Positions 6,900 through 16,292 of a DNA stretch of 59,921 bases are shown piece after piece. The notes beneath the pieces are model-generated. The model was not told where the DNA came from. It worked only from the letters and a program-made list of their open reading frames with translations, and searched no databases. Position 1 is the first letter of the stretch. Every line of letters begins with the position of its first letter. A program made the position numbers and the translations under genes. This stretch comes from Bacteroidetes bacterium ADurb.Bin139 (lineage in GTDB: Bacteria; Bacteroidota; Bacteroidia; Bacteroidales; UBA932), in contig MWDM01000005.1 of assembly GCA_002070565.1 (NCBI GenBank), positions 1 through 59,921 of the forward strand. Direction: 5' to 3'.

Positions 6900-8024
6900 T
6901 TACTGGGTGATCATCATGGGCATGAGCAGGGCGCAGATTTCTTCGTTTTCGGGTTCTGTGTAGATGGGTGTGATGAGGCCTACACGGGAGGGGTCGCTCA
7001 GGGCAATGTTGACTTCTGTGCAGGGCAGGTTGGCCAGGATTTCGACCAAAAATACCGATTTGAAGCCCATTTCTATGGCCGGACCGTCATACTGGCACGA
7101 TATGCGTTCCTGGGCGGCTATGCGGAATTCAACGTCCTGGGCAGAAACAAAGATCTGGTTGGCAGAAAAGAGGAGTCTTATAAGGTTGGTGGCCTGGTTG
7201 GCGCATACGCTCACCCTACGCACGGCGTTCATCAATTCAACACGGTCGGCGATAATGTTGTTGGGGTTGCCCTGGGGAATGACGCTCCTGTATGCAGGGT
7301 AATTGCCTTCAACAAGACGGCAGGTCATACGATAGGAACCAAAGTTGAAAAAAGCGTTGGTTTTGTCGAAGGATATGGTTACATCATCTTCAACCTTTAC
7401 AAGTAGGTTTTTGAGTATGTTGGCCGGTTTTTTGGGCAGGATGAAAGAGGCGTCTTCTGTTGATTTGATATCGGGCCGGGTATAGCATACGAGTTTGTGT
7501 GAATCCGAGGCTACCAGGTTGGCTGCATCTGTTTTCAAGTCAAAGAATATGCCGTTCATCACAGGGCGCAGTTCCTCGTCGCCTGTGGCAAACAGGGTAC
7601 GGTTAATGCCTTCGAGCAAAATGTCCGGGGAGAAAGTGATGGAAAGGTTGTCGTTGGGTTCCCTGGCTATGGGGTAATCTTCTGCCGGGAAACCGGGTAC
7701 CTGGAATTTCCCGGTGGCCCAGGTGAATTCAATGATATTCTGTTCTTTGTTGAATGCAAAAGTCAGGGGTTGTTCCGGGAACTCTTTCAGGGAATCTGTA
7801 AGGATACGGGCAGGTATGGCCACACTGCCTTGTTCCATCACGTTATCTATAGGCATGGTGGTGTGTAAGGTGGTTTCCAGATCCGACGCCGTTATGGTGA
7901 GGGAATCCCCGGTCAGGTTAAACAGGAAATTGTCCAATATGGGCAACGTGTTCTTGGAAGCGATAACCCTGCTTACGGATTGTAGTCTTCCCAACAATTC
8001 TGAGCTTGATACAACAAATTTCAT
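6900..8024 (-). CDS. dnaN: DNA polymerase III beta subunit (sliding clamp)
   Basis: The ring-shaped clamp that tethers the replicative polymerase to DNA. At 374 residues it has the normal length for three clamp domains. Diagnostic stretches: MKFVVSSSELLGRLQSVSRV, KNTLPILDNFLF, SDLETTLHTTMP, GKFQVPGFPAEDYP, GIFFDLK, and the C-terminal PIYTEPENEEICALLMPMMI, the usual end of the clamp with the hydrophobic partner pocket nearby. It starts at the ATG at 8024 with its own -7 box; the lpxB-ogt gene upstream on the same strand ends 27 bases before it. Confidence 0.97.
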   Translation of the reverse strand: MKFVVSSSELLGRLQSVSRVIASKNTLPILDNFLFNLTGDSLTITASDLETTLHTTMPIDNVMEQGSVAIPARILTDSLKEFPEQPLTFAFNKEQNIIEFTWATGKFQVPGFPAEDYPIAREPNDNLSITFSPDILLEGINRTLFATGDEELRPVMNGIFFDLKTDAANLVASDSHKLVCYTRPDIKSTEDASFILPKKPANILKNLLVKVEDDVTISFDKTNAFFNFGSYRMTCRLVEGNYPAYRSVIPQGNPNNIIADRVELMNAVRRVSVCANQATNLIRLLFSANQIFVSAQDVEFRIAAQERISCQYDGPAIEMGFKSVFLVEILANLPCTEVNIALSDPSRVGLITPIYTEPENEEICALLMPMMITQ

Positions 8025-8043
8025 AGGTCAATATTTTTTCTTA

Positions 8044-8051
8044 CAAATATA
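8044..8051 (-). promoter_or_regulatory. -7 box of dnaN
   Basis: TATATTTG on the minus strand fits TAnnTTTG, 19 bases before the dnaN ATG and immediately after the stop codon of lpxB-ogt. Confidence 0.65.
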
Positions 8052-9665
8052 CTAAAAAAGTGCGTTGGAAGATTCAGGTGCATAGGATTTTTCCATGCCC
8101 AGAAGCTTCTGTTTGCGCCCCAGTCCCGAGGCATATCCTACCAGTGACCCGTCTGCTCCTATAACGCGGTGGCAGGGAATGACTATGGCAAAGGGGTTGG
8201 CGTTGGTTGCCTGTCCTACAGCGCGTGCAGCTTTGGGGTTGCCGGTCCTGCGGGCCAGTTCTGCGTAGGAAATGGTGGTACCGTAAGGGATCTTTTTGAG
8301 GTGCTCCCATACGTTTTTTTGGAAATCGGTGCCTTCTATCTGTAACGGCAAATCAAAGGTGCGCCGCGTTCCCTTGAAATACTCGTCCAGCTGTTCAAGA
8401 GCCAGCAACAGAACAGGGGGTTTGGGCTCTTCCGGGTCCATGGGCTCTCCGCTTTTGTAGTAACCCTTGAGGTTGGAATTATCTTCGAATTCACAGGCGG
8501 TGATTTCTTCAAACTCGTTTGCCGAGATATAGAAATTGCCCAGCGGGGTGGTTGTGTAAACCCTGTAACGCGGCACCTTGTGGCCGCCGGTCAGCAGGAT
8601 GTACATATGACGGGCAATGCGCTCCGAAGCTCCGTCCATTCCCAGGATCCTTGCCAGACGCTTGTAATCTGCCAGTACGCTCCTGCGCTTCTGACGTCCT
8701 TTGAGCAGCAGGCGCAGTTCTTCTTCCATCCGCTCCGGATTGCAATCCTTTTGAATGAGTTCACGGACCGAGTTCTTTTCCAGGATCAGGTTTGGCAGCG
8801 AGATGTGCTTTACTTTGACGATGAGCCGGGCGATGGCCACAGAGAGTGGATTGCCACCGTAGCATACAACCTGCGGACAATTTAGCAGGGCTGCCTCGAG
8901 TGTGGCAGTGCCGCTGGTGACAAGCGCCGCCTCGGCCTGTTGTAAAATCTGGTGTGTGTGGCCGTACATCACGCGCACCGGAAGGTCTTTCAGGATGTCG
9001 TCGTAAACCGTGATGGGGATAGAAGGCGTTGCAGCTACGATCCACTGGTAATCGCTGAATTTATTGATGATCTGCCTGGCACGCGGAAGCAGGAAGTTGA
9101 TCTCGTTCAGGCGGCTTCCCGGGAGAATAGCCAGTACCGGTTCCGGTCCGATTTTGTACTTCTTGCTGAAAACATCGGGAGGATCGGCCTTTTCCAGTGT
9201 GTCTGCCAGGTTGTCGAGGACTGGGTTTCCAAGATAGACCGCTTTAATATTTTTTGAGGCAAAGTAATCTACCTCGAAGGGGAAAATGACATAGAGCCGG
9301 GTAACATACTTGCGAATTGCCCTTAGGCGGTATTCCCGCGAGGCCCATGTTTTTGGCGCTATATAGTATAACGTTTTGATTCCCTTGCAGGAGGCGAACC
9401 TGGCCATGGGAAGGTTGAATCCCGGGTAATCCACCAGAATGAGCGCGTCGGGGCTGTATTCAACGAGTTCTTTCTTGCAGCGGCGTAATTCCTTTAAGTG
9501 TGTGCCAAGGGATGCGGCAACTTCTGCAAATCCCATTATAGCAGACCTTGTGCCCGGGCCTCTGTATCTGAACTCGGCCAGGGGATCTACTTCTGCAAGA
9601 GCCTGCATAAGCTTTTTGGCGTACTGATCGCCGGAAACTTCTCCTGCAATTACAAAATATCGCAT
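8052..9665 (-). CDS. lpxB: Lipid-A-disaccharide synthase fused to O6-methylguanine-DNA methyltransferase
   Basis: One open frame of 537 residues joins two enzymes. Residues 1 to about 360 are LpxB, the inner-membrane-associated glycosyltransferase that makes the lipid A disaccharide: GEVSGD, ILVDYPGFNLPMARF, LPGSRLNEI, VTSGTATLEAALL. Residues from about 363 are an Ogt-type repair protein: a KVPRYRVYTTTPLGNFYISA start, EYFKGTRRTFDLPL, FQKNVWEHLKKIPYGTTISY and the suicide cysteine motif IPCHRV (Cys498, codon at 8172-8174), then GSLVGYASGLGRKQ. No stop, frameshift or start-like gap lies at the junction. The LpxB half is unusual too: between EFRYRGPG and IMGFAEV about a dozen residues are missing compared with the family. 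It follows surE by six bases, an lpxB neighbour typical of Bacteroidota. Confidence 0.92.
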   Translation of the reverse strand: MRYFVIAGEVSGDQYAKKLMQALAEVDPLAEFRYRGPGTRSAIMGFAEVAASLGTHLKELRRCKKELVEYSPDALILVDYPGFNLPMARFASCKGIKTLYYIAPKTWASREYRLRAIRKYVTRLYVIFPFEVDYFASKNIKAVYLGNPVLDNLADTLEKADPPDVFSKKYKIGPEPVLAILPGSRLNEINFLLPRARQIINKFSDYQWIVAATPSIPITVYDDILKDLPVRVMYGHTHQILQQAEAALVTSGTATLEAALLNCPQVVCYGGNPLSVAIARLIVKVKHISLPNLILEKNSVRELIQKDCNPERMEEELRLLLKGRQKRRSVLADYKRLARILGMDGASERIARHMYILLTGGHKVPRYRVYTTTPLGNFYISANEFEEITACEFEDNSNLKGYYKSGEPMDPEEPKPPVLLLALEQLDEYFKGTRRTFDLPLQIEGTDFQKNVWEHLKKIPYGTTISYAELARRTGNPKAARAVGQATNANPFAIVIPCHRVIGADGSLVGYASGLGRKQKLLGMEKSYAPESSNALF

Positions 9666-9671
9666 TTTACT

Positions 9672-10472
9672 TTATGTTTTCCTATCTTGTGTTAGGTCTT
9701 TCCATTCCTCCTTCAAACGTTCCAGTTCGGAATAGTGTGTATTGTCAATTTTATGCGGTACTATGGTTACATAATGGTGTTCCAGAAGGTTGTGGTCGCA
9801 ATCGGGCTCGTTGGGCTCAAGGTTTTCGTATTCACCTATCATCCAGTAGTAGGGATGGCCGTAGGGGTCCATTCTGGTTTCAATTTCCTTGATCCAGGCC
9901 CCCATCCCAAAGCGGCACAAACGGATTCCCCGGATCTCGTCAATGCTTCCCTGGGGTATGTTCACGTTAACATACGTAAAGGCAGCGGGGGGAGATGCTA
10001 TGAACTTTTGGATGATCTGCTTCCCGTAATATATGCTGGCGGAAAAATCGGCGTTGGCGTGGTGGTCGTTCAGACTGAAGGCTAAAGATGGTATTTTGTA
10101 CAGTGCTCCTTCGCGTGTGGCGGCCAGGGTCCCGGAATACAAGACTGCAGAAGAACCGTTGAATCCGTGATTGATGCCCGACAGCAACAGGTCCGGGCGG
10201 CGGGTGTCAAAGAGCAGGTTCAGGGCCATTTTCACACAATCTACCGGGGTGCCGGAACAGTAATACCGTTCTATGCCTTTTTCCGGGAACCCGTCGGGAT
10301 TCCCGACAGGGACCATCCGCAGCAGCTTGCCAATACTGACAGCGTTGGACATGGCGCTTTGGGGATACTGGGGAGCAACTACTGTGATATCGCCAAATTG
10401 CCGGGCCATTTCTATCAGAGCCTGAAGTCCTTTGGAAGTATACCCGTCGTCGTTGGTTATCAATATGTGCAT
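9672..10472 (-). CDS. surE: 5'/3'-nucleotidase SurE
   Basis: A metal-dependent survival-protein nucleotidase that removes phosphate from nucleoside monophosphates. The N-terminus MHILITNDDGYTSKGLQALI carries the metal-binding DD pair (D8, D9); AMSNAVSIGK, the GTPVDCVKMAL motif and LLLSGINHGFNGSSAVLYSGTLAATREGAL complete the active site. At 266 residues it is full length. It probably forms a two-gene operon with lpxB-ogt (six-base gap). Upstream lies the divergent gapA. A weak -7-like TAAATTCG is at 10479-10486 on the minus strand, only seven bases before the ATG. Confidence 0.95.
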   Translation of the reverse strand: MHILITNDDGYTSKGLQALIEMARQFGDITVVAPQYPQSAMSNAVSIGKLLRMVPVGNPDGFPEKGIERYYCSGTPVDCVKMALNLLFDTRRPDLLLSGINHGFNGSSAVLYSGTLAATREGALYKIPSLAFSLNDHHANADFSASIYYGKQIIQKFIASPPAAFTYVNVNIPQGSIDEIRGIRLCRFGMGAWIKEIETRMDPYGHPYYWMIGEYENLEPNEPDCDHNLLEHHYVTIVPHKIDNTHYSELERLKEEWKDLTQDRKT

Positions 10473-10490
10473 AATTTGCGAATTTAATGA

Positions 10491-11558
<1,068 letters not shown>

Positions 11559-11577
11559 ATCACATAAAGCTATCTTT

Positions 11578-11612
11578 ACCGGGTGTTTTCCAGGGAAGAC
11601 ATCCGGTTTTTT
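11578..11612 (+). terminator. Rho-independent terminator after gapA
   Basis: A hairpin with outer arms ACCGG/CCGGT and inner arms TTCC/GGAA, with G-T pairs between, is followed by six T residues. It begins 19 bases past the gapA stop and ends 10 bases before the next gene. Confidence 0.85.
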
Positions 11613-11622
11613 ATCGTTGCGT

Positions 11623-12639
11623 ATGGTTTCTGTAATAATGGCCGCGTACAACGCCCAGGATTATCTGGACACTGCTTTGAAAAGTGTCTTTGCTCAATCC
11701 TTTGAGGACTTTGAGGTTGTAGTTGTGGACGATGCCTCTTCTGACAACACACCGCAAATACTGGCTGCCTGTAAGGACCCGCGCCTGAAGGTTTTCAGAA
11801 ATGAAACACGCCGGGGTGCAGCTTTTTCCAGGAACAGGGCCATAGCAGAAGCTTTGGACAGGAGGTATGTGGCCATTCTTGATGCCGATGACTTCTGGGC
11901 TCCTGAAAAATTGGAAAGACAGGTGCGTTTTATGGAGAAGCACCCCTATGCTGCCGGGCTGGGCACTTATGTTTATGAGACCGACCAGAACGGACGGCGA
12001 AACAAGGCGGTACGCTTTCCCTTATACCCTGGACAAATAAGGTGTTCCACACTATTCCGCTGTTCCCTGGTTCATTCCTCTGTCATGATCAGGCGTTCTT
12101 TCCTGGTTGAGAACAGCATCAGGTACAACGAGTCTTTTTCTTTTTCACACGATTATGAATTGTGGAGCCGGGCAGTGTTTGCCGGGAACTTTCACCTACT
12201 GCCGTGTTACCTGACCTATTACCGCAGGAGACCGGGCCAGATTTCTTCCAGCAATGCCTCAGCGCAGAACAAACATGCTTTGCAGGTATATTGCAACATG
12301 CTGAAAAAGATGGGCTTTCAGCCAAAGGATGAGGAACTGTCTGCCCACATCAGGCTTACGGGAATGGCATCGGGGACGGTCAATGAGCAGGAGCACTACC
12401 GCGATATTCTGTTGTGGTGCATTGCCTTGTATAAGAAAAATGAAAAGAATCCGGTTTTCAGGCCATATCTTTTGGCTAACGAGATTTTGCTCAGGTTTCT
12501 TAAATATTGCACCATGAATTCGTTGGGTCTGCTAAAGACCTTACGGCTTATGGTTTCACTGCACTGGAATTTATCCTCCCTGTTTTTCCCGTATTTTCAG
12601 TTATTCCAGCGAATGAGCAGAAAAATAAATGATGTATGA
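11623..12639 (+). CDS. Family 2 glycosyltransferase
   Basis: A GT-A-fold glycosyltransferase that would add a sugar from a nucleotide donor to a lipid-linked or surface glycan. The N-terminus VSVIMAAYNAQDYLDTALKSV, the VVVVDDASSDNTP motif and the metal-binding ILDADDFW are typical of GT2; the C-terminal half is less conserved. The start is the ATG at 11623 (a TTG four residues earlier is in frame). The gene lies right after the gapA terminator and overlaps the next gene, a methyltransferase, by 11 bases, so the two form an operon and may act on the same glycan. Acceptor and donor cannot be read from sequence. Confidence 0.88.
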   Translation: MVSVIMAAYNAQDYLDTALKSVFAQSFEDFEVVVVDDASSDNTPQILAACKDPRLKVFRNETRRGAAFSRNRAIAEALDRRYVAILDADDFWAPEKLERQVRFMEKHPYAAGLGTYVYETDQNGRRNKAVRFPLYPGQIRCSTLFRCSLVHSSVMIRRSFLVENSIRYNESFSFSHDYELWSRAVFAGNFHLLPCYLTYYRRRPGQISSSNASAQNKHALQVYCNMLKKMGFQPKDEELSAHIRLTGMASGTVNEQEHYRDILLWCIALYKKNEKNPVFRPYLLANEILLRFLKYCTMNSLGLLKTLRLMVSLHWNLSSLFFPYFQLFQRMSRKINDV

Positions 12640-13405
12640 CACAGTACAATACAGGCGTAAAGAAGTAGAAATTCAACGGGTTGATTCTATTATGCGCATG
12701 CTTCCCGCCCAAGCGCAACAGGTGCTGGAAGCCGGCTGCCGTGATGGGTACATTACCCTTAAGCTGGCAGAAAAATATCCGGCAGTCACAGCGCTGGATT
12801 TAAGCCTGCCTTCCATAGATCATCCCCGGGTTGTCTGCGTGCAGGGCGATATCACTTCACTGGCTTTTGCCGATAAGTCCTTTGACCTGGTCATTTGCAC
12901 CGAAGTGCTGGAGCATATTCCCCCAAATATGCTGGAAACGGCTTGTGCCGAACTGTTGCGTGTTACCAGCAGGTACCTTCTTATTGGAGTCCCTTACAGG
13001 CAGGATCTGAGGGTTCATGCCACCCGCTGTGTCCATTGCAATAGTATTAACCCAACCACAGGTCATGTCAATTCTTTTGACCGGGAACGGCTGATGTCTC
13101 TTTTTGGAAACAGGCAGTTCACAAAAATAGAATACCCGGGCAGGGGTGTCTATAAAACCAACCGGTTATCCTATGCCGTGTATGAACGTTTTGGCTTTCC
13201 CTACGGAACCTACCAGCAGGAGGAGCCTTGCATACACTGTGGAAAGCGCCTGGTAAAACCCCTGTTGTCATTACCAGCCCGCCTGGCATGTCTTTTTGCC
13301 AAAGGACTTGAAACCATACAAAACAAAACAGGGCCCTCAAAGAGCCCTGTCTGGATTCATGTTCTGTGGGATATTACAGTTCAGGATTCATTGAAATGTC
13401 AATAA
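12629..13405 (+). CDS. Class I SAM-dependent methyltransferase with zinc-ribbon-like cysteines
   Basis: A Rossmann-type methyltransferase (Methyltransf_11-like): motif I is VLEAGCRDGYIT, followed by VTALDLS, then FDLVICTEVLEHIP. Beyond the core, two CxxC pairs (CVHCNS and CIHCGK) suggest a bound zinc. Of 258 residues, the last ~25 overlap antisense to the M16 peptidase gene and its terminator, so the C-terminus may be poorly constrained. Translation is probably coupled to the glycosyltransferase (11-base overlap). The substrate is unknown; the pairing suggests methylation of a surface glycan or its precursor. Confidence 0.82.
   Translation: MMYDTVQYRRKEVEIQRVDSIMRMLPAQAQQVLEAGCRDGYITLKLAEKYPAVTALDLSLPSIDHPRVVCVQGDITSLAFADKSFDLVICTEVLEHIPPNMLETACAELLRVTSRYLLIGVPYRQDLRVHATRCVHCNSINPTTGHVNSFDRERLMSLFGNRQFTKIEYPGRGVYKTNRLSYAVYERFGFPYGTYQQEEPCIHCGKRLVKPLLSLPARLACLFAKGLETIQNKTGPSKSPVWIHVLWDITVQDSLKCQ
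13316..13350 (-). terminator. Terminator of the M16 peptidase gene, inside the opposite gene
   Basis: On the minus strand, arms ACAGGGC and GCCCTGT (13328-13350, 9-base loop) are followed by TTTGTTTTG. It lies 24 bases past the M16 stop, inside the coding region of the convergent methyltransferase. Confidence 0.7.
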
Positions 13406-16187
13406 AATAGTCCTGTTTCAGGATTTCATTAATGAATTTCTTTACACTTTCCGGGGTTATCCCTTTGACAATCTGTTCGTAATCTGTTACCATATCCAGA
13501 TCTTCTCTGTAATAACTGATGAGCGACTGCTGCCAGAAATTGTTCTTTATGACGTTTTCCTGGCGGTTTTTGAGGAAATTTTCTTTTGTTTTGCTCACAT
13601 ATTCCTCTGAAGGCCCGTTTTCTGCAAGATTCATAACATCGTTTTTGACCACCTGGCGCATTTTTTCCTGTCTCCCGGGATCGGTATCAAAAACTATGAG
13701 TATGGCGCCATACTCTTCGGGCAGATTGGAGGTTATTTTCTGTACAGAGGCTCCATAGGTTCCTCCTTCGTCTTCCCTGAGGGTTTGAACGTAGGTCATG
13801 TTGAGAATGGACTGCACGGCATCGAAATAGATTTCGTTTTTGAGGTTGTAATCCATGTCTGCCGAATAGATGTTGGCAACGCTTGTCTTGGGGGTTTCCA
13901 TAACTACCTTGAAATGATTTTCCACAGAGCCTTTCCGGATGCGGTTATCGTCTTTTACCCAAACGGCAGGTTGCGTGGCTGAGGGCAATGAGCCCAGGTA
14001 AAGTTCCACCAGGGGTTTTAAAGTTTCCGGGTCTACATTTCCTACTATGGTAACAACAGCCCCGTTGTTGTTTACAAAGCATAACCGGTAGGCCTTTTCC
14101 AGGTCGGCCAAAGATGCTTTCTGGATCAGTTCACTGGAAATCAACTGGCTGCGCACGTTATTATTGAATAATGTATTGTAGACCTCTTTCTGGAAAATAA
14201 AATCGGGTGTTTTTTCGATATTGGGAATTATTGCCTTCAATTGGGCTATGGAAGCTTCATATTCGCTATCCACAAACCGGGGGGTGACAATATGGGCATA
14301 TACCAGTTCCAGGAGTGTCTGGATATCCTGTGGCGATGCGCTGCCTGTGATGCCCTGGCTGTAGCTCCTTATAAATGGTACGGCAGAAGCGATTTTACCG
14401 GTCAGTTTGCGTTTGAGCGAAGTGGCACTGAAATTTCCCACCCCGTTGTTTTGTGTCCAGAAGCTAAAAACGGTGCTTTCTACCGAGGGAAGCAAAGCTT
14501 CCGGTATTATGGACAATCCGCCGTTGTTCTGCAGGGAGAATAACACTTCGTCCTTTTTGTGGGTGGTGGGTTTTACTACTACCTTAATCCCGTTGGATAG
14601 TGTCCACACCAGGCTTTCATAGGCACCTTGCTTTTCTTCAAGGATCTTTCCGGGAACAATGGTATTGGTGTCGACTATGGGTTCGTCGGACACTTCTTCT
14701 TCGTATGCCTGAATGTCCATCTCTTCCACTTTTTTGATTATATCCAGAAATGCCTGTTCGGAAGGGATCTGCAGATCTTCCCGTTTAGGACTGGAAACAA
14801 GCAGAATGCGGTTTTCTTCCGTTATGAATTGCTGTGCCAGCTGGTTAAGCTGATCCAGGGTAATGAAAGGAAGGTATCCTTTCGCAACTTCCAATTCATA
14901 TACTGGATCCAGGATGGGCTCATTAAAGGCATAATGGTTTATCATGGCATTAATAAACTCACTGTTCATGCGGTCTGCCGTATTTTCTGCAGCGCGTTCA
15001 CGGCGACGCAGGAAGTTGGTTTTGGCACGTTCCAGTTCGGCATCTGTGAATCCGTAACGTTGCATTTTTTCAACTTCGGTCATAAGGGCCTCGAACGCCC
15101 GGGCACTTTCGCCGTCCCTTGCCTGAGCCGAGAAGTACATGGCATCTGCAGAGGTGGTTATGGGCATAAAACTTAAGTTGGCACCCAGGAACGGAGCATC
15201 TGGCTGTTGGGCTATCTCCTGGAAACGGTCGTTCATCATTCCAGCAATAAAGGATTTGAACATATCTACCATGTAGATCATGCCCAGAGAACGCATTGTA
15301 TAGGGAACAGGTTCGGATTTGATGATGAATTCCACACCGGTGCCTTGTGCTTCAGGATCTGTAACTATCCCAATGATGGGATCGTCGTTTTCCGGAACGG
15401 GTATCAATTTCTTGGGACTGGGAGTGACAGGGGCCGGTATGTCTGCAAAAAGTGCTGTAAGTTTGCTTTCAACCTGGTCTACGTCAATATCGCCAACCAC
15501 AATGACAGCCTGGTGATCGGGACGGTACCAGGTTTTGTAGAAGTCCTGAAGTTCCGATGCCGGGAATGACTGAAGTCCTTCGATGGTGCCTATCAGGTTG
15601 CATTCGGCGTATTTGGATCCTTTGTACAGGTAGGGGAGAGAAGCTTCAAACATGCGCCACGAGGCTGTTCTGCGGGTACGCAATTCTTCAATGATGACAC
15701 CACGTTCCTTGTCAATTTCTGCAGGGTCGTTGGTTACAAAGGCAGCATAATCGTGCATGATAAGCAGGCAGGTATCAAGCACCCCTTCCCGCAGCATGGG
15801 TATATTGTTGAGCATGTACATGGTTTGCTCAACGCCGGTTCCGGCATTGATGTTCCTTCCAAAACTGCATCCTATGCTTTCCAGGTAACTGATAAGCATC
15901 TTTCCGGGAAGGTTTTTGGTGCCGTTCAGGGCCATGTGCTCCAGGAAGTGTGCCAGGCCGGCCTGGGCCTTGGTTTCCTGTATGGCTCCCACGTTGGTGA
16001 AGAGGTAAAATTCGGCGCGGTTTTCAGGTTTTGCGTTGTGCCTGATGTAATAAGTGAGCCCGTTTTCAAGTTTTCCAATACGTACTGCAGGGTCATTTTT
16101 TAAAGGTTCCTGTGGATTGGCCATTTGTGAAAAACAGGTAATGCCTGCCACGAGCAAGACAAGCAGTGTGGAAAAAAATTTCTTCAT
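13374..16187 (-). CDS. M16-family zinc protease (insulinase/pitrilysin-like), exported
   Basis: A periplasmic peptide-degrading protease of 937 residues with four M16 domains. The signal peptide is MKKFFSTLLVLLVAGITCFSQ. The inverted zinc motif is H80-FLE-H84 (HxxEH), with the distant glutamate in ERGVIIEELRTRR. The second half contains the inactive M16 copy with its own R/Y-type region (GGTYGASVQ near the end of the fold). It is a lone minus-strand unit with its own -7 box and a terminator, and overlaps the convergent methyltransferase by 32 bases. It may be functionally linked to the divergent C69 dipeptidase in peptide use. Confidence 0.93.
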   Translation of the reverse strand: MKKFFSTLLVLLVAGITCFSQMANPQEPLKNDPAVRIGKLENGLTYYIRHNAKPENRAEFYLFTNVGAIQETKAQAGLAHFLEHMALNGTKNLPGKMLISYLESIGCSFGRNINAGTGVEQTMYMLNNIPMLREGVLDTCLLIMHDYAAFVTNDPAEIDKERGVIIEELRTRRTASWRMFEASLPYLYKGSKYAECNLIGTIEGLQSFPASELQDFYKTWYRPDHQAVIVVGDIDVDQVESKLTALFADIPAPVTPSPKKLIPVPENDDPIIGIVTDPEAQGTGVEFIIKSEPVPYTMRSLGMIYMVDMFKSFIAGMMNDRFQEIAQQPDAPFLGANLSFMPITTSADAMYFSAQARDGESARAFEALMTEVEKMQRYGFTDAELERAKTNFLRRRERAAENTADRMNSEFINAMINHYAFNEPILDPVYELEVAKGYLPFITLDQLNQLAQQFITEENRILLVSSPKREDLQIPSEQAFLDIIKKVEEMDIQAYEEEVSDEPIVDTNTIVPGKILEEKQGAYESLVWTLSNGIKVVVKPTTHKKDEVLFSLQNNGGLSIIPEALLPSVESTVFSFWTQNNGVGNFSATSLKRKLTGKIASAVPFIRSYSQGITGSASPQDIQTLLELVYAHIVTPRFVDSEYEASIAQLKAIIPNIEKTPDFIFQKEVYNTLFNNNVRSQLISSELIQKASLADLEKAYRLCFVNNNGAVVTIVGNVDPETLKPLVELYLGSLPSATQPAVWVKDDNRIRKGSVENHFKVVMETPKTSVANIYSADMDYNLKNEIYFDAVQSILNMTYVQTLREDEGGTYGASVQKITSNLPEEYGAILIVFDTDPGRQEKMRQVVKNDVMNLAENGPSEEYVSKTKENFLKNRQENVIKNNFWQQSLISYYREDLDMVTDYEQIVKGITPESVKKFINEILKQDYFIDISMNPEL

Positions 16188-16219
16188 AATTCAGTAGATT
16201 GTGTTTGTGATAAGAGAAT

Positions 16220-16227
16220 CAAAGATA
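16220..16227 (-). promoter_or_regulatory. -7 box of the M16 peptidase gene
   Basis: TATCTTTG on the minus strand, 32 bases before the ATG, is an exact TAnnTTTG match. Confidence 0.65.
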
Positions 16228-16292
16228 AGAAAAAATCGTTCCGTATTGGTCTTTTTTGTATTTTTACATACTATACACAAAAAAAATTGCCA

